64,000 nucleotides of DNA, from contig NZ_BLIV01000001.1 in NCBI RefSeq assembly GCF_009811755.1, positions 310,001 through 374,000 of the forward strand, read 5' to 3'. Position numbers and translations under genes: made by a program. The notes under the pieces were generated by a model. It saw only the letters and a program-made list of their open reading frames with translations, did not search any database and was not told the DNA's origin. This DNA is from Roseobacter cerasinus. Its GTDB lineage: Bacteria; Pseudomonadota; Alphaproteobacteria; Rhodobacterales; Rhodobacteraceae. Shown piece after piece: positions 20,371 to 30,333 of this stretch. The number at the start of each line of letters is the position of its first letter. The first letter of the stretch is position 1.

Positions 20371-22023
20371 TCATCCGGCCAAGAGCGCGCGTGCAGCGCC
20401 GCGTGCCTCTTCGGTGATCGTATCGCCCGACAGCATCCGTGCGATTTCATCCACGCGATCGGGTTGGGGCAGAGGCACGACGGTCGAGGTGGTCATACCG
20501 TCGTTGACGTGCTTCTCAACGCGCCAATGATGCGCGCCAAGGGCGGCGACCTGTGGGGAATGGGTCACGACCAGCACCTGGCCCTCCGCTGCGATAGCCG
20601 ACAGCCTGCGCCCCACCGCATCCGCCGTGGCGCCTCCGACCCCCCGGTCGATTTCATCGAAGATCATGGTGAGGCCGGATTGGTCCTTGGTCAGGCAGAC
20701 CTTGAGCGCCAGCAAAAAGCGGCTGAGCTCGCCGCCCGAGGCGATCTTGTTCAACGGCCCGGCAGGTGCGCCGGGGTTTGTGGCCACGGTGAAAGCCACG
20801 GCATCCGTGCCGTCCGGGCCCGATGTGTCAGGTGTGATGCGGGTCTCGAAAACCGCCCGTTCCATCTTGAGCGGCGCAAGCTCGGTGGTCACGGCCCTGT
20901 CGAGACGTGTTGCCGCTTCGCAGCGGGCGGCGGTCAGATCCGCCGCAGCAGTGGTATAAGCCGCCCGCGCCACCTTGAGATCACTCCGCAACGCCGCCAC
21001 ATCTGCCGCGCCCGCATCAAGTGCTGCGAGTTTGCCGCGCAGCGTGTCCGCAAACCCGGCCAGGTCATCCGGCAGCACATCGTGTTTGCGCGCCAGCGCC
21101 CGGATCGCAAAAAGCCGCTCTTCAGTCTCTTCCAATTCCGTCGGGTCAAACGACAGGCCTTCGATGGCCGTGGACAACCCCGAGGTCGCCTCGTCCAGCT
21201 CCACCATCGCCCGCGAGAGGGCGGCCATGGGCGCCTCAAGGGTCCCCTCCGCCTGCTCAGCCGCCCCGTCCAGCCAACGCAGGGCCTCTCCCAAGGCTGT
21301 CTCTGCGCCTTGCTGGCCACCAAGGATCTCATAGGCGCGGATCACGTCGCTACGGATCCGCTCGGCCCCCTGCATGGCACGGCGACGTACGTCGAGCGCT
21401 GCCTCTTCGCCCGGCTCAGGCGAAAGATCATCCAGTTCCGCAACCGCGTGGCGCAGATAGTCCTCTTCCTCGCGGATCGCCGCCACGCGAGCCTCTGCCG
21501 CAGCCAGGGCCTTGGCCGCGCGCCCCTGCGCAGACCAGGCCGCGCGACAGGCAGAGCGCAAGTCGTCCAACCCACCAAAGGCGTCAAGGATCGCACGATG
21601 GCCACGCGTATTCAAAAGGCCCCGATCATCATGCTGGCCATGCAGCTCTACCAAGGTCTCGGACAACTGCCGCAACACCTCGCCGGAACAACGCCGGTCG
21701 TTGACCCAGGCGGTCTTGCGGCCATCGGCCGTGTTGACGCGCCGCAAGATCAACTCGTCATCAACGGGCAACCCGGCCTCTTCCAGAACGGCCCGCGCGG
21801 GGTGGCCTTCGGGCAGGTCGAACCAAGCGGTCACCTCCCCCTGCGCGGCCCCCTGCCGGACAAGATCCGCCCGTCCGCGCCAGCCCAGAACAAACCCCAG
21901 CGAATCCAATAAGATAGACTTGCCTGCACCGGTTTCTCCTGTCAGTACGTTGAGACCCGGCTGAAAGCTCAGCTCCAGCCGGTCGATGATCAGCATGTCC
22001 GTGATATCAAGCCCGCGCAGCAT
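20371..22023 (-). CDS. recN: DNA repair protein RecN
   Basis: This 550-residue SMC-like ATPase acts in double-strand-break repair. The Walker A region GLNVLTGETGAGKSILLDSLGF is near the N terminus. A central coiled-coil region follows, and the C terminus holds the ABC signature ASGGELSRFLLALK and Walker B LTMIFDEIDRGVGG, then VVTHSPQVAALG. The ATG at 22023 (MLRGLDITDMLIIDRLEL) is preferred; a GTG three codons upstream is possible. It is the last gene of the long minus-strand block, 26 nt after bamD. Confidence 0.95.
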   Translation of the reverse strand: MLRGLDITDMLIIDRLELSFQPGLNVLTGETGAGKSILLDSLGFVLGWRGRADLVRQGAAQGEVTAWFDLPEGHPARAVLEEAGLPVDDELILRRVNTADGRKTAWVNDRRCSGEVLRQLSETLVELHGQHDDRGLLNTRGHRAILDAFGGLDDLRSACRAAWSAQGRAAKALAAAEARVAAIREEEDYLRHAVAELDDLSPEPGEEAALDVRRRAMQGAERIRSDVIRAYEILGGQQGAETALGEALRWLDGAAEQAEGTLEAPMAALSRAMVELDEATSGLSTAIEGLSFDPTELEETEERLFAIRALARKHDVLPDDLAGFADTLRGKLAALDAGAADVAALRSDLKVARAAYTTAAADLTAARCEAATRLDRAVTTELAPLKMERAVFETRITPDTSGPDGTDAVAFTVATNPGAPAGPLNKIASGGELSRFLLALKVCLTKDQSGLTMIFDEIDRGVGGATADAVGRRLSAIAAEGQVLVVTHSPQVAALGAHHWRVEKHVNDGMTTSTVVPLPQPDRVDEIARMLSGDTITEEARGAARALLAG

Positions 22024-22049
22024 GACCGCCACCCGTCATGAGCATGGGA

Positions 22050-22907
22050 TCAGAGCCATTCGCCCTTCACCGTCTGGCGATAGACCTGCCGCAACCAGCC
22101 GTCCCCCGCCGCCTCCAGCGTCAGCCCCTGACCGGTCAAAAGCGCAAAGCTGTCCTCATACCAATCGGTCGAGCGGTAGTTGAACCCAAGGATCGCACCC
22201 GCTGTCCGTGCTTCATCGGTCAGGCCCAGAGACAGGTAGGCTTCCACAAGCCGGTGCAGCGCCTCCGGCGTGTGAGTCGTGGTCTGGAAATCCTCCACCA
22301 CCACGCGAAAGCGGTTGATCGCGGCGGTGTAGTGCCCGCGACGCAGGTAGTATCGCCCGATCTCCATCTCCTTGGCCGCGAGATGGTCGAAGGCCAGATC
22401 AAACTTGAGAATGGAGGAGCGTGCATAATCGCTCTCTGGATAGCGCTCGATCACTTCGCGCAGCGCTTGAAGCGCCTGGAAGGTCAGACCCTGATCGCGG
22501 CCCACCTCGTCAATCTGGTCATAATAGCTCAGCGCCAGAAGATATTGTGCGTAAGCCGCATCATCATCCTGCGGGTAAAAATCGATGAACCGCTGTGCGG
22601 CAGACCGGCTGTTTGGGTAATCCTGGTCCCGATGATAGGAAAACGCCTGCATGATCAGCGCGCGCCGCGCCCAATCGGAATAGGGGTAGAGACGCTCGAT
22701 CTCCGAGAAAAAGAACGCAGCCTCTTCGGGCCGGCTGCGGTTCAATTCAAACTCGCCACGCTCGAAGATCTGTTCGGGCGAGAAAGTTTCAAGCGCGGCA
22801 TCTTCAGGATTCAGAAACCCGCGATTGCCGCCGTTACCACAGCCCGCCAAAATCGCGGCCACCACAACTGCCATAACCACTGGTTTTCGCGACCCAGGCT
22901 TACTCAT
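22050..22907 (-). CDS. bamD: Outer membrane assembly lipoprotein BamD
   Basis: This 285-residue lipoprotein component of the BAM complex folds beta-barrel proteins into the outer membrane. The signal MSKPGSRKPVVMAVVVAAILAGC ends in the lipobox LAGC, and the mature part is a series of TPR-like helices, for example EQIFERGEFELNRSRPEEAAFFFSEIERLYPYSDWA and AQRFIDFYPQDDDAAYAQYL. The start ATG at 22907 has GAGGGTGGC upstream; a longer frame to 22952 would displace the signal peptide. It lies between lpxC and recN, the usual alphaproteobacterial context. Confidence 0.94.
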   Translation of the reverse strand: MSKPGSRKPVVMAVVVAAILAGCGNGGNRGFLNPEDAALETFSPEQIFERGEFELNRSRPEEAAFFFSEIERLYPYSDWARRALIMQAFSYHRDQDYPNSRSAAQRFIDFYPQDDDAAYAQYLLALSYYDQIDEVGRDQGLTFQALQALREVIERYPESDYARSSILKFDLAFDHLAAKEMEIGRYYLRRGHYTAAINRFRVVVEDFQTTTHTPEALHRLVEAYLSLGLTDEARTAGAILGFNYRSTDWYEDSFALLTGQGLTLEAAGDGWLRQVYRQTVKGEWL

Positions 22908-23074
22908 GCTCTGCCACCCTCGTTCCGTACCCCGACGCAGTGTCTTGACCACGCTTGAGTGGTCCTAGCACAGAAATCTGACATGCAAAACGCCCATTGC
23001 GCGCATTGTGAAGATCGGTGTTTGGGGTGGGCCACGTCACGTCGCGTGCGGCTAAATCGCGCGCAGCATTCGGG

Positions 23075-24040
23075 TCAGGCGACAGCCGGAATTTCATCCC
23101 AGACAAGGCCATAGCCCGGCAGCCGACCGGCTGTATTGCTGTCGCAGACAATCATGCGCGCCGCGCCTGGTGTCGCAAAAAGCTGCCGCAGCAAGGTGTT
23201 TGTCATCGAATGCCCCGCCCGAACACCGGTGTAATGACCGATGAGAGGTGCCCCCGCCAAGGCCAGATCGCCAAGCGCATCCAACATCTTGTGACGCACG
23301 GGCTCGTCCTGGTGGCGCAGACCACCCGGGCTGACCACGCGGTCGCCGTCGAAAACAACGGCATTTTCGCCCGATGCGCCACCCAAGGCCAGACCGTTGG
23401 CGCGCATCGCATCCACATCCGATTGACGGCAGAACGTCCGGCTATCGCAGAGTTCGCGTGCAAAGCTGCCGTTGTTCATAACCAGCGACTTTTTTTGGTG
23501 ACCAATTGCGGTATCGGCAAAATCGATCTCGAAATCGATGCGGAGTGTATCCGCAGGCGCCAGCGTCGCACTTGCCTGACCATCGGTCACAGTGACCGGC
23601 TTCAACACTTCAAAGGCTCGAACGGGGGCCGCCAAAGTGCGCAGGCCACGCTGCATGATGCCACGCACAAAAGGTGCTGCGGATCCGTCGAGGATCGGAA
23701 CTTCCGGCCCATCGATCTCAACCAGCGCGTTGTGCACGCCGCACCCTGCCAGCGCCGCCATGATGTGCTCCACCGTGGAGACTTGCAGACCAGCCGCGTT
23801 TTCAATCTTGGTGCATAGCGGGGAGCGCAATACCGCGTCCCAGCGCGCGGGGATCAGGCGATCACCGACAGCAATGTCCACGCGCGAGAACCAAATGCCG
23901 TGCTCCGCAGTTGCGGGCCGGATGGTGACCGTGGCCTTGTGACCCGTATGGAGACCGCAGCCGGAAAAGCTGATCGGCGATTTGATCGTTGTCTGCACAA
24001 TTGCCCCACAAACCTCAGGACCTTTGGTCCCTGTTGGCAT
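23075..24040 (-). CDS. lpxC: UDP-3-O-acyl-N-acetylglucosamine deacetylase
   Basis: This 321-residue zinc amidase performs the committed step of lipid A synthesis. Zinc ligands are visible as His92 in STVEHIMAAL and His250/Asp254 in RHKMLDALGD, with the catalytic-region His277 in RAGHSMTN. The N-terminal TIKSPISFSGCGLHTG is the substrate-binding start of the fold. I choose the ATG at 24040; a TTG eight codons upstream has a better-placed GAGGGGG region, so the true start could differ slightly. It lies downstream of ftsZ, separated by a terminator, so it probably has its own promoter. Confidence 0.95.
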   Translation of the reverse strand: MPTGTKGPEVCGAIVQTTIKSPISFSGCGLHTGHKATVTIRPATAEHGIWFSRVDIAVGDRLIPARWDAVLRSPLCTKIENAAGLQVSTVEHIMAALAGCGVHNALVEIDGPEVPILDGSAAPFVRGIMQRGLRTLAAPVRAFEVLKPVTVTDGQASATLAPADTLRIDFEIDFADTAIGHQKKSLVMNNGSFARELCDSRTFCRQSDVDAMRANGLALGGASGENAVVFDGDRVVSPGGLRHQDEPVRHKMLDALGDLALAGAPLIGHYTGVRAGHSMTNTLLRQLFATPGAARMIVCDSNTAGRLPGYGLVWDEIPAVA

Positions 24041-24156
24041 CCTAACTATGGACTGCCCCCTCAACCCTCAACTCAATCTTTGCAACGGTCTGAAACACTC
24101 CTGTTACATTTGAGCGCAAAGGCGCCGAAGTTACCCTAACTATTTGGCGCTAAAAC

Positions 24157-24187
24157 AAAAAAGGGCCACAAGATTGCGGCCCTTTTT
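24157..24187 (-). terminator. Rho-independent terminator after ftsZ
   Basis: Read on the minus strand, AAAAAGGGCC, a 10-nt loop and GGCCCTTTTT form a 10-bp stem and run into TTTTTTG. It starts 18 nt after the ftsZ stop codon. A and T runs on both sides mean it could work in either direction. Confidence 0.85.
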
Positions 24188-24205
24188 CGGCATTTCGTGA
24201 AGATA

Positions 24206-25807
24206 TCAGTTCGCCTGACGCCGCAAAAATGCGGGAATTTCGATGCGATCCTGATCGGGGTCAGCCTGTTCCTGTGGTGCCTGCGCGGTCCGCTGTTGCT
24301 GAACCGGCGGCTGCTGGCGCGTTGCCGAGGGCGCACCGCCTTCGGCCTGACCGGTCATGCGGTTGATCAAGGAGTTGATCCCGAACCGCGGGCGCTCCCC
24401 CTGATCGGCCGGTGCCACCGCGGCGCGCTGCACAGGCTGCGGCGCGGCTTTTTGCGCAGCGGTCCGGAGACGTGCCATGGCTTCGGGCGACGGTGTGCCC
24501 GGTGCTGGCGCACGCGGCGCAACAAAGGCCTCAGGCTCGGCGGGTGCATCGACACGCGTCGGCTCGAAGGCCGCTACCTGAGGTTGATAGGCCGGCGCGG
24601 GCAGATCATCCTCAACCTCCGTTGGCGTCTCAAAGGCCACCTCGTCAGACTGGAACGGCTGATCCGCTTCCAGATCGCCAAAAAGGGAGGGTTCATCCGT
24701 CGTCTCTGCTGCGGCGTGGACCGGCTCCGCCTCATGCAGCGCGGCAACAGCGTTTTCAGGCTGCTCATCCTCAACTGCGGCGACGGGCGTCAACGGCTGC
24801 GACAGCGACCGGCGCGGCACCGGAATGTCCGTGTTCACATCCATGGCGTCGATGCCAGTCGCAACGACACTGACCCGCATGGTGCCGCCCATGTCCGTGT
24901 CGAGCGTCGAGCCCACAATGATGTTGGCATCCGGGTCCACCTCTTCGCGAATGCGGTTGGCCGCCTCGTCGAGTTCAAAGAGCGTGAGGTCGTGCCCACC
25001 GGTGATGTTGATCAGCACGCCTTTGGCGCCGCGCAGGCTGATTTCGTCCAGCAGCGGATTGGCAATCGCCTTCTCGGCAGCTTGAATGGCGCGATCTTCG
25101 CCGTCGGACTCGCCTGTGCCCATCATCGCCTTGCCCATTTCGTCCATCACGGCGCGCACGTCGGCAAAGTCGAGGTTGATCAGGCCGGGGCGCACCATCA
25201 GGTCGGTCACGCCTTTCACACCCTGATAGAGCACGTCATCCGCCATGGAGAAAGCTTCGGTGAAGGTGGTTTTTTCATTCGCCAGTCGGAAGAGGTTCTG
25301 GTTGGGGATGATGATCAGCGTGTCGACCACCTTTTGCAGCGACTCCACGCCATCCTCGGCCTGGCGCATCCGCTTGGCGCCTTCGAACTGGAAAGGTTTG
25401 GTCACAACGCCTACGGTCAGAACGCCCAACTCGCGTGCGGCCTGCGCGATGATCGGCGCAGCCCCTGTGCCCGTACCACCGCCCATCCCGGCGGTGATAA
25501 AGCACATGTGCGCGCCCGCAAGGTGATCGACAATCTGCTCGATGCTCTCTTCCGCCGCCGCCGCGCCCACGCTGGCCCGCGCCCCGGCGCCCAGCCCTTC
25601 GGTGACCTTGATGCCAAGCTGCACACGGTTGTCGGATTTGGCCTGCTGCAACGCCTGCGCATCGGTGTTCGCCACGACGAACTCAACCCCGTCGAGCTCT
25701 TTCTCGATCATGTTGTTGACCGCGTTGCCCCCGGCGCCCCCCACACCGAACACAGTGATCCGTGGTCTGAGGTCAGTTTGTCCGGGCATGGAAAGAGTAA
25801 GGGTCAT
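24206..25807 (-). CDS. ftsZ: Cell division protein FtsZ
   Basis: This 533-residue tubulin-like GTPase forms the Z ring. The tubulin signature GGGTGTG is at residues 109-115, with [17 protein letters not shown] at the N terminus and NTDAQAL after it. The polymerising core ends near residue 325. A long Pro/Ala/Gln-rich linker follows, then a conserved-looking C-terminal peptide, [14 protein letters not shown], expected to bind FtsA and other partners. At 533 residues it is much longer than E. coli FtsZ because of the linker. It is followed by a strong terminator and preceded by a 356-nt gap, so it is likely regulated separately from ftsA. Confidence 0.98.
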   Translation of the reverse strand: MTLTLSMPGQTDLRPRITVFGVGGAGGNAVNNMIEKELDGVEFVVANTDAQALQQAKSDNRVQLGIKVTEGLGAGARASVGAAAAEESIEQIVDHLAGAHMCFITAGMGGGTGTGAAPIIAQAARELGVLTVGVVTKPFQFEGAKRMRQAEDGVESLQKVVDTLIIIPNQNLFRLANEKTTFTEAFSMADDVLYQGVKGVTDLMVRPGLINLDFADVRAVMDEMGKAMMGTGESDGEDRAIQAAEKAIANPLLDEISLRGAKGVLINITGGHDLTLFELDEAANRIREEVDPDANIIVGSTLDTDMGGTMRVSVVATGIDAMDVNTDIPVPRRSLSQPLTPVAAVEDEQPENAVAALHEAEPVHAAAETTDEPSLFGDLEADQPFQSDEVAFETPTEVEDDLPAPAYQPQVAAFEPTRVDAPAEPEAFVAPRAPAPGTPSPEAMARLRTAAQKAAPQPVQRAAVAPADQGERPRFGINSLINRMTGQAEGGAPSATRQQPPVQQQRTAQAPQEQADPDQDRIEIPAFLRRQAN

Positions 25808-26163
25808 TGGTATATCCGCCTGTGTTTTTGTCCCGCATTCGCGGGCTTTTTTGGGTGCCTATTCCGCCCCAAGACTACCTGCTGCATGCCGAAGCGTCAC
25901 GCAAAAAACACACATCCACCACAAAATGTGGGTTGAAACGGCCTAAATACCCCTGAAGGCGGGGGGTATTGGCAAGATGTCGCGCAACCCTGCGCAGTGG
26001 ACACAATGCAGCGCACAGCACTATGGGTCGCGGGCCAGGCCCGCGGCGCGCGAGTCGCGCTGAAATCTCGATATGCGGACGACTGCTCGACCGCCGTTGG
26101 GCCTCTGACGGGCCTTGAGAATTGAGTACCACGCCGAGCGCGGCGCGTCACCCCGTGATTCGT
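25808..26163. other. ftsA-ftsZ intergenic region (ftsZ promoter/leader)
   Basis: The 356 bases hold no supportable gene. A hairpin CCCGC-ATTC-GCGGG at 25831-25844, followed by CTTTTTT on the plus strand, lies in the leader of ftsZ and reads as a terminator only in the antisense direction. A second hairpin, CGCGGGC-CAG-GCCCGCG, is at about 26029-26045. Two GANTC sites occur (GAGTC near 26050 and GATTC near 26158), the target of the cell-cycle methylase CcrM in alphaproteobacteria, but two in 356 bp is close to chance. Confidence 0.5.
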
Positions 26164-27498
26164 CTACCAGTTGTCGCGAAACCAGCGCACTGCGCGCTTG
26201 AGCGACCGGCTGGGGTAGCGTTCCGCCGGGATGTCGAAATCCCACCATTCGTCCTGTGGATGCGCGGCGAAGAGCGTCAGCCCCACCACCGAAGCAAAGC
26301 TCGGGCCTGTGGCCACCTGTGGCAAGCCATGCACCCGCAGGGGGCGCCCAAGCCGCACCTGCTGGCCCAGGATCTTGCTGGCCAGCCCATCCAACCCAGG
26401 GATCTGGCTGCCGCCACCCGTCAGCACGATCTGCTGGCTGGGCAGGTGGTCAAACCCGGCGGCGTCGAGCCGCGCGCGCACCTCTTCGAGGATCTCTTCG
26501 ACACGCGGGCGCATGATGCCAATGACTTCCGCCCGGCTGGCAGTTCGGCGGTCATGCTCAAAATCGCCTGTGTCGCCGCCGATCTCGATCATCTCGCGGT
26601 CGTCCATACCGGTGGCGTGCACACCGCCGTGCATGGTCTTGATCCGTTCAGCCATGGCCATGGGCACCTGCAGGCCCATGGAAATGTCGCCTGTCACATG
26701 ATCACCACCCATGCGCACAGAGTCCGCGTAGATCATGTGTTTCTTGATGAAGATCGACACGCTGGTCGCCCCGCCGCCAAGGTCGATGCAGGCCGCGCCC
26801 AGCTCCTGTTCATCCTCCACCAACGCCGCGATGCCGCTGACATAGGCCGAGGAGGCGATGCCCGCCAGCTCCAGATCGCAGCGCTTGATGCAATGCGCCA
26901 GATGTTGAATTGCGGCGCCATCAATCGTCAGCATATGCATATCGACCGAGAGCGCGTTGCCCAGTTGCCCACGTGGGTCACTGAGGCCAGAGCGGTGATC
27001 GAGCGCAAAATTCACCGGCTGCGCGTGCAGCACCTCACGCCCCGGGCCATAGTCGGGCACGTCACAGGCGGCCAGCACACGCGCCACATCCTGTTCATCG
27101 ACGGCCTGCCCCTCAAGCGGGATCTGCGCATCCAGCCCGTAAGAGCGCGGGTCAGCGCCCGAAAAACAGGCAATGACGTGATCGACCCGGATATTGGCCA
27201 TTTTCTGCGCGGCTTGCAGCGCGGTGCGGATCGCGCGCTCCGTCTCCTGCATGGCGCAGATCTCGCCAAAACGCACGCCGCGCGAGCGCGTCGTGGCAGC
27301 ACCAATCACACGGAACTGCGACTGCCCGGCGAGCGAGCCAATCTCGCCCTCATCGCTCAGATCGCCCATGCCGTCAAAGCGCAGCACAAGACAGGAGATT
27401 TTCGAGCTGCCCACATCCAGAATCGCCACCACACCGCGTTGCATGGCCGCCTTGCGCATGTTCCGCATCTGGCGTTGGCGTTCGTATAAATCCATCAT
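26164..27498 (-). CDS. ftsA: Cell division protein FtsA
   Basis: This 444-residue actin-like ATPase tethers FtsZ to the membrane. Actin-fold motifs are visible: VVAILDVGSSKISCLVL (phosphate 1), AACIDLGGGATSVSIF (phosphate 2) and IVLTGGGSQIPGLDG (adenosine). The C terminus, SLKRAVRWFRDNW, is a short amphipathic helix of the kind used as the membrane-targeting sequence. The ATG at 27498 directly abuts the ftsQ stop codon, so translation is probably coupled. It has a 356-nt gap before ftsZ. Confidence 0.97.
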   Translation of the reverse strand: MMDLYERQRQMRNMRKAAMQRGVVAILDVGSSKISCLVLRFDGMGDLSDEGEIGSLAGQSQFRVIGAATTRSRGVRFGEICAMQETERAIRTALQAAQKMANIRVDHVIACFSGADPRSYGLDAQIPLEGQAVDEQDVARVLAACDVPDYGPGREVLHAQPVNFALDHRSGLSDPRGQLGNALSVDMHMLTIDGAAIQHLAHCIKRCDLELAGIASSAYVSGIAALVEDEQELGAACIDLGGGATSVSIFIKKHMIYADSVRMGGDHVTGDISMGLQVPMAMAERIKTMHGGVHATGMDDREMIEIGGDTGDFEHDRRTASRAEVIGIMRPRVEEILEEVRARLDAAGFDHLPSQQIVLTGGGSQIPGLDGLASKILGQQVRLGRPLRVHGLPQVATGPSFASVVGLTLFAAHPQDEWWDFDIPAERYPSRSLKRAVRWFRDNW

Positions 27499-28374
27499 TT
27501 ACTGCCCCGAGGTCTTTCTTATTTCCCACCACAGCGTGGCGGCCTGTTCACTCATCTGCACGGTCGGGCGCGCGCCCAGCCGCAAATCCACCCGCACCAG
27601 ATCGCGCGCCAGCATGTCTTGTGCCGCATCCAGCGCGATCACCCGGTCCAGCGCCTCCACGGCGCCTTCCTCGGGCAGCAGGATGCGCTGCTGACGGTCG
27701 AGCACCACGTCCCACCGCCGTTCGCCCATGCGCACCAACCCGCGCAGGCGATCCCCCAGCGGGGCCGCCGCGCGGTAGAGATCCAGCGCCTCTTTCACCT
27801 GCGCCTCGGCACCCTTGCCCGCGATCACCATCAGGTCCGCCCGGTCGAGGCGTTTGTTGATCTTTCCCAGGTGCGCGCCGGTGATGTCGATCAAGGTCAG
27901 GCCTTTGGGGCTGCGCCAGATGGCCACCGGCGTGCGCGGCGTGACGTCGACCTGCAGGATGCCGCCCGGGCGAACCCGCACGCCCACCGATTTCACAGGC
28001 GGCAGCGCGGCAACCGTGTCGCGGATCTGCTGAAGGTTCAGATCAAAGGAGCTGACCGGGAAGTTCAGCGGCACCACTTCACGGATATCATCCGCCAGAT
28101 CATCATCGTCGCCATCGATGCTCATCAGATGCACCATGAACTCGGGCCGCGTCTCGAAACTGGCGCGGGCTTCCGACACGGCCTCCCAGATGGTGTTGCG
28201 ATTGCCCTCATCCGACAACCACCAGGTCGCCCCCCCCGCGATCAGCACCAACGGCAGGCCCGTGCGCAGCAAAAGCAGGAAAGCCGGCGTCAGCATCAAT
28301 CGCTGCATGCGCCAGGCCCAGCGGGAGGGCGCAGGGTCGGAATAGGCCGGGGTGTGACGTCTCAGCGACCGCAT
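27499..28374 (-). CDS. ftsQ: Cell division protein FtsQ
   Basis: This 291-residue bitopic membrane protein of the divisome links early and late division proteins. A short cytoplasmic part is followed by one membrane helix (LRTGLPLVLIAGGATWWL), then the POTRA region (PEFMVHLMSIDG, DIREVVPLNFPVSSFDLNLQQIRDTVAALPPVKSVGVRVRPGG) and the beta domain. I choose the ATG at 28374, which has GGAGG 8 nt upstream; it overlaps the end of ddl by 13 nt. An upstream frame start at 28425 lies deep inside ddl. Confidence 0.94.
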   Translation of the reverse strand: MRSLRRHTPAYSDPAPSRWAWRMQRLMLTPAFLLLLRTGLPLVLIAGGATWWLSDEGNRNTIWEAVSEARASFETRPEFMVHLMSIDGDDDDLADDIREVVPLNFPVSSFDLNLQQIRDTVAALPPVKSVGVRVRPGGILQVDVTPRTPVAIWRSPKGLTLIDITGAHLGKINKRLDRADLMVIAGKGAEAQVKEALDLYRAAAPLGDRLRGLVRMGERRWDVVLDRQQRILLPEEGAVEALDRVIALDAAQDMLARDLVRVDLRLGARPTVQMSEQAATLWWEIRKTSGQ

Positions 28375-29282
28375 AAGGCATCCTCCACCATCCAGGCGCA
28401 GAGCTGGCCAAAGCTCATCCCGCAAGCCTGTGCCTGTTCAGGGGTGAGCGAGGTTTCGGTCATGCCGGGTTGCGTGTTGGTCTCAAGCAGGATCAAGCCA
28501 GCGGCACCGCGTGTCTCGTCCCAGCGGAAGTCCGTGCGGCTGACCCCGCGACACCCCAGCGCCTGATGCGCGCGCAGCGCATAGTCCATGCAAAGGTCAA
28601 AGATGTCCTGCGGCACGTCGGCAGGGACCACGTGGCGCGAGCCGCCCGGCTTGTACTTGGCGTCGTAATCATACCAGCCGTCGGTGAGAATATCCGTCAC
28701 GGTCAGCGCCCGGTCACCCAACACGGTCGTGGTCAACTCGCGCCCCGGCGCGAAGGTCTCGACCATGACTTCCTTGGGCATATCGGCAGAGAGCTGCGGC
28801 GGCCCATTCGCGCCGTCATGCACCAGATAGACGCCGACGGAGGAGCCTTCGTTGTTGGGTTTCACCACATAGGGCGGCGCCATCACGTGCCGCGTCCGCA
28901 CCTCTGTCGACGCGGCAATCACGCTCTCCACCGTCGGCAACCCCGCCGCAGCGAAGGCCGCCTTGCTGCGCTGTTTGTCCATGGCGAGGGCGGAGGCCAG
29001 CACGCCGGAATGCGAATAGGGAATGCGCATCCATTCCAGCAACCCCTGTACGCAGCCATCCTCGCCCCAGCGGCCGTGCAGGCAGTTCAGCACCGCGTCG
29101 GGTTTCAGATCAGTCAGCACGGCGCAAAGGTCCGGGCCGGCATCAACCTCGGTGACCTCAAATCCTTCCCCGCGCAACGCGGCAGCACAGGCTCGCCCGC
29201 TCGACAGCGACACATCGCGCTCAGCCGAAGGGCCGCCCATCAATACCGCCACACGCTGGGGTGTCCTGCTCGACTGACCCAC
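28362..29282 (-). CDS. ddl: D-alanine--D-alanine ligase
   Basis: This 306-residue ATP-grasp enzyme makes the D-Ala-D-Ala end of the peptidoglycan stem peptide. Landmarks are VLMGGPSAERDVSLSSG at the N terminus, PYVVKPNNEGSSVGVYLV for nucleotide binding, FAPGRELTTTVLGD, and the C-terminal RTDFRWDE and LLETNTQPGMTETSLTPEQA. The start is a GTG at 29282 with GAGGCACC upstream. The 3' end overlaps ftsQ. Confidence 0.96.
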   Translation of the reverse strand: MGQSSRTPQRVAVLMGGPSAERDVSLSSGRACAAALRGEGFEVTEVDAGPDLCAVLTDLKPDAVLNCLHGRWGEDGCVQGLLEWMRIPYSHSGVLASALAMDKQRSKAAFAAAGLPTVESVIAASTEVRTRHVMAPPYVVKPNNEGSSVGVYLVHDGANGPPQLSADMPKEVMVETFAPGRELTTTVLGDRALTVTDILTDGWYDYDAKYKPGGSRHVVPADVPQDIFDLCMDYALRAHQALGCRGVSRTDFRWDETRGAAGLILLETNTQPGMTETSLTPEQAQACGMSFGQLCAWMVEDALCGR

Positions 29283-29403
29283 GCTGGTGCCTCATCTATC
29301 AGGCCGTTCCGGCCCTTGTTGTCTTGTTTGGGTCCGGCTGTTGCCGCCAGATCACCGCCTGTATCCTCGCCCGCAGTCTGCGGACACCATGGTTAACCGT
29401 GGG

Positions 29404-30333
29404 TTAGTCCGGCAGGGTCCTGTCACCGACGCGCTTGATTTCCCATTCTAGCGTGATCCCACTTTGAGCGTAAACCTTTTTTCGAACCTGCTCACCCAAT
29501 CCTTCGAGATCGGCGGCGGTGGCATCGCCAGTGTTGATCAGGAAGTTGGGGTGTTTCTCGCTCATCTGCGCCCCGCCCTGCCGCGCGCCGCGCAAGCCCG
29601 CGTCGTCGATCACCTTCCAGGCCTTGAGGTCGTGCACATCGTCGCTGCGTCCGGTGGAGGAAAACCCCGCCGGGTTGCGAAAGGTGGAGCCTGCGCTGCG
29701 GTCCTTGGTGGGCTGCGTGGCGTCACGCTTGGCCAACTGCTCCTCCATCCGCGCATGCAGCGCCTGCGGGTCGCCCTGCGGCGCCTCGAAGGTCGCAGAG
29801 GTCAGCACCCAGCCCTCGGGCAACGTGCTGTGGCGGTAGGCAAAGGTCAGATCCTCCGGCGTCAGCGTCACCATGTCGCCCGCGCGCGTCACGGCCTGCG
29901 CCTCGACCAGCACATCCGCCGTATAGCTGCCATAGCAGCCCGCGTTCATGCGGATCGCGCCGCCTATGCTGCCCGGAATGGTGCGCAAAAAGGTCAGATC
30001 CAGCCCCGCATCAGCCGCTTTCCGGGCCACATGCGCATCCAGCGCCGCCGCTCCGGCGACGACCCGCGCTCCGTCAATCTCAATGCCATTGAACCCGCGC
30101 CCCAGGCGGATCACCACGGCGCGCAGCCCGCCATCGCGCACAATCAGGTTGGAGCCCACCCCCATCGGGAATACGGCGATATCAGAGGGCAAACCGGCGA
30201 GAAACTTTTGCAGATCCTGCAGATCAGCGGGCTGGAACAGCCAATCCGCCGGGCCGCCGACGCGCAGCCAGGTCAGATCGCTCAAGCTGCGGTTGGGCGT
30301 CAGGCGGCCACGGACATCCGGCAGGCTGCTCAT
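29404..30333 (-). CDS. murB: UDP-N-acetylenolpyruvoylglucosamine reductase
   Basis: This 309-residue flavoprotein reduces the enolpyruvyl group to make UDP-MurNAc. FAD-binding motifs are visible as [16 protein letters not shown] and [21 protein letters not shown], and the catalytic Ser region as [12 protein letters not shown], with the late [17 protein letters not shown] typical of the short class. The ATG at 30333 overlaps the DUF2484 stop as ATGA and is preferred over a much longer frame to 30444. A 121-nt gap precedes ddl. Confidence 0.96.
   Translation of the reverse strand: MSSLPDVRGRLTPNRSLSDLTWLRVGGPADWLFQPADLQDLQKFLAGLPSDIAVFPMGVGSNLIVRDGGLRAVVIRLGRGFNGIEIDGARVVAGAAALDAHVARKAADAGLDLTFLRTIPGSIGGAIRMNAGCYGSYTADVLVEAQAVTRAGDMVTLTPEDLTFAYRHSTLPEGWVLTSATFEAPQGDPQALHARMEEQLAKRDATQPTKDRSAGSTFRNPAGFSSTGRSDDVHDLKAWKVIDDAGLRGARQGGAQMSEKHPNFLINTGDATAADLEGLGEQVRKKVYAQSGITLEWEIKRVGDRTLPD

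Noticed and set aside
24197-25936. A 579-codon plus-strand frame opposite ftsZ
   Set aside because: It is a composition artefact; the peptide is Arg/His-rich without domain signals, whereas ftsZ on the other strand has every expected motif.
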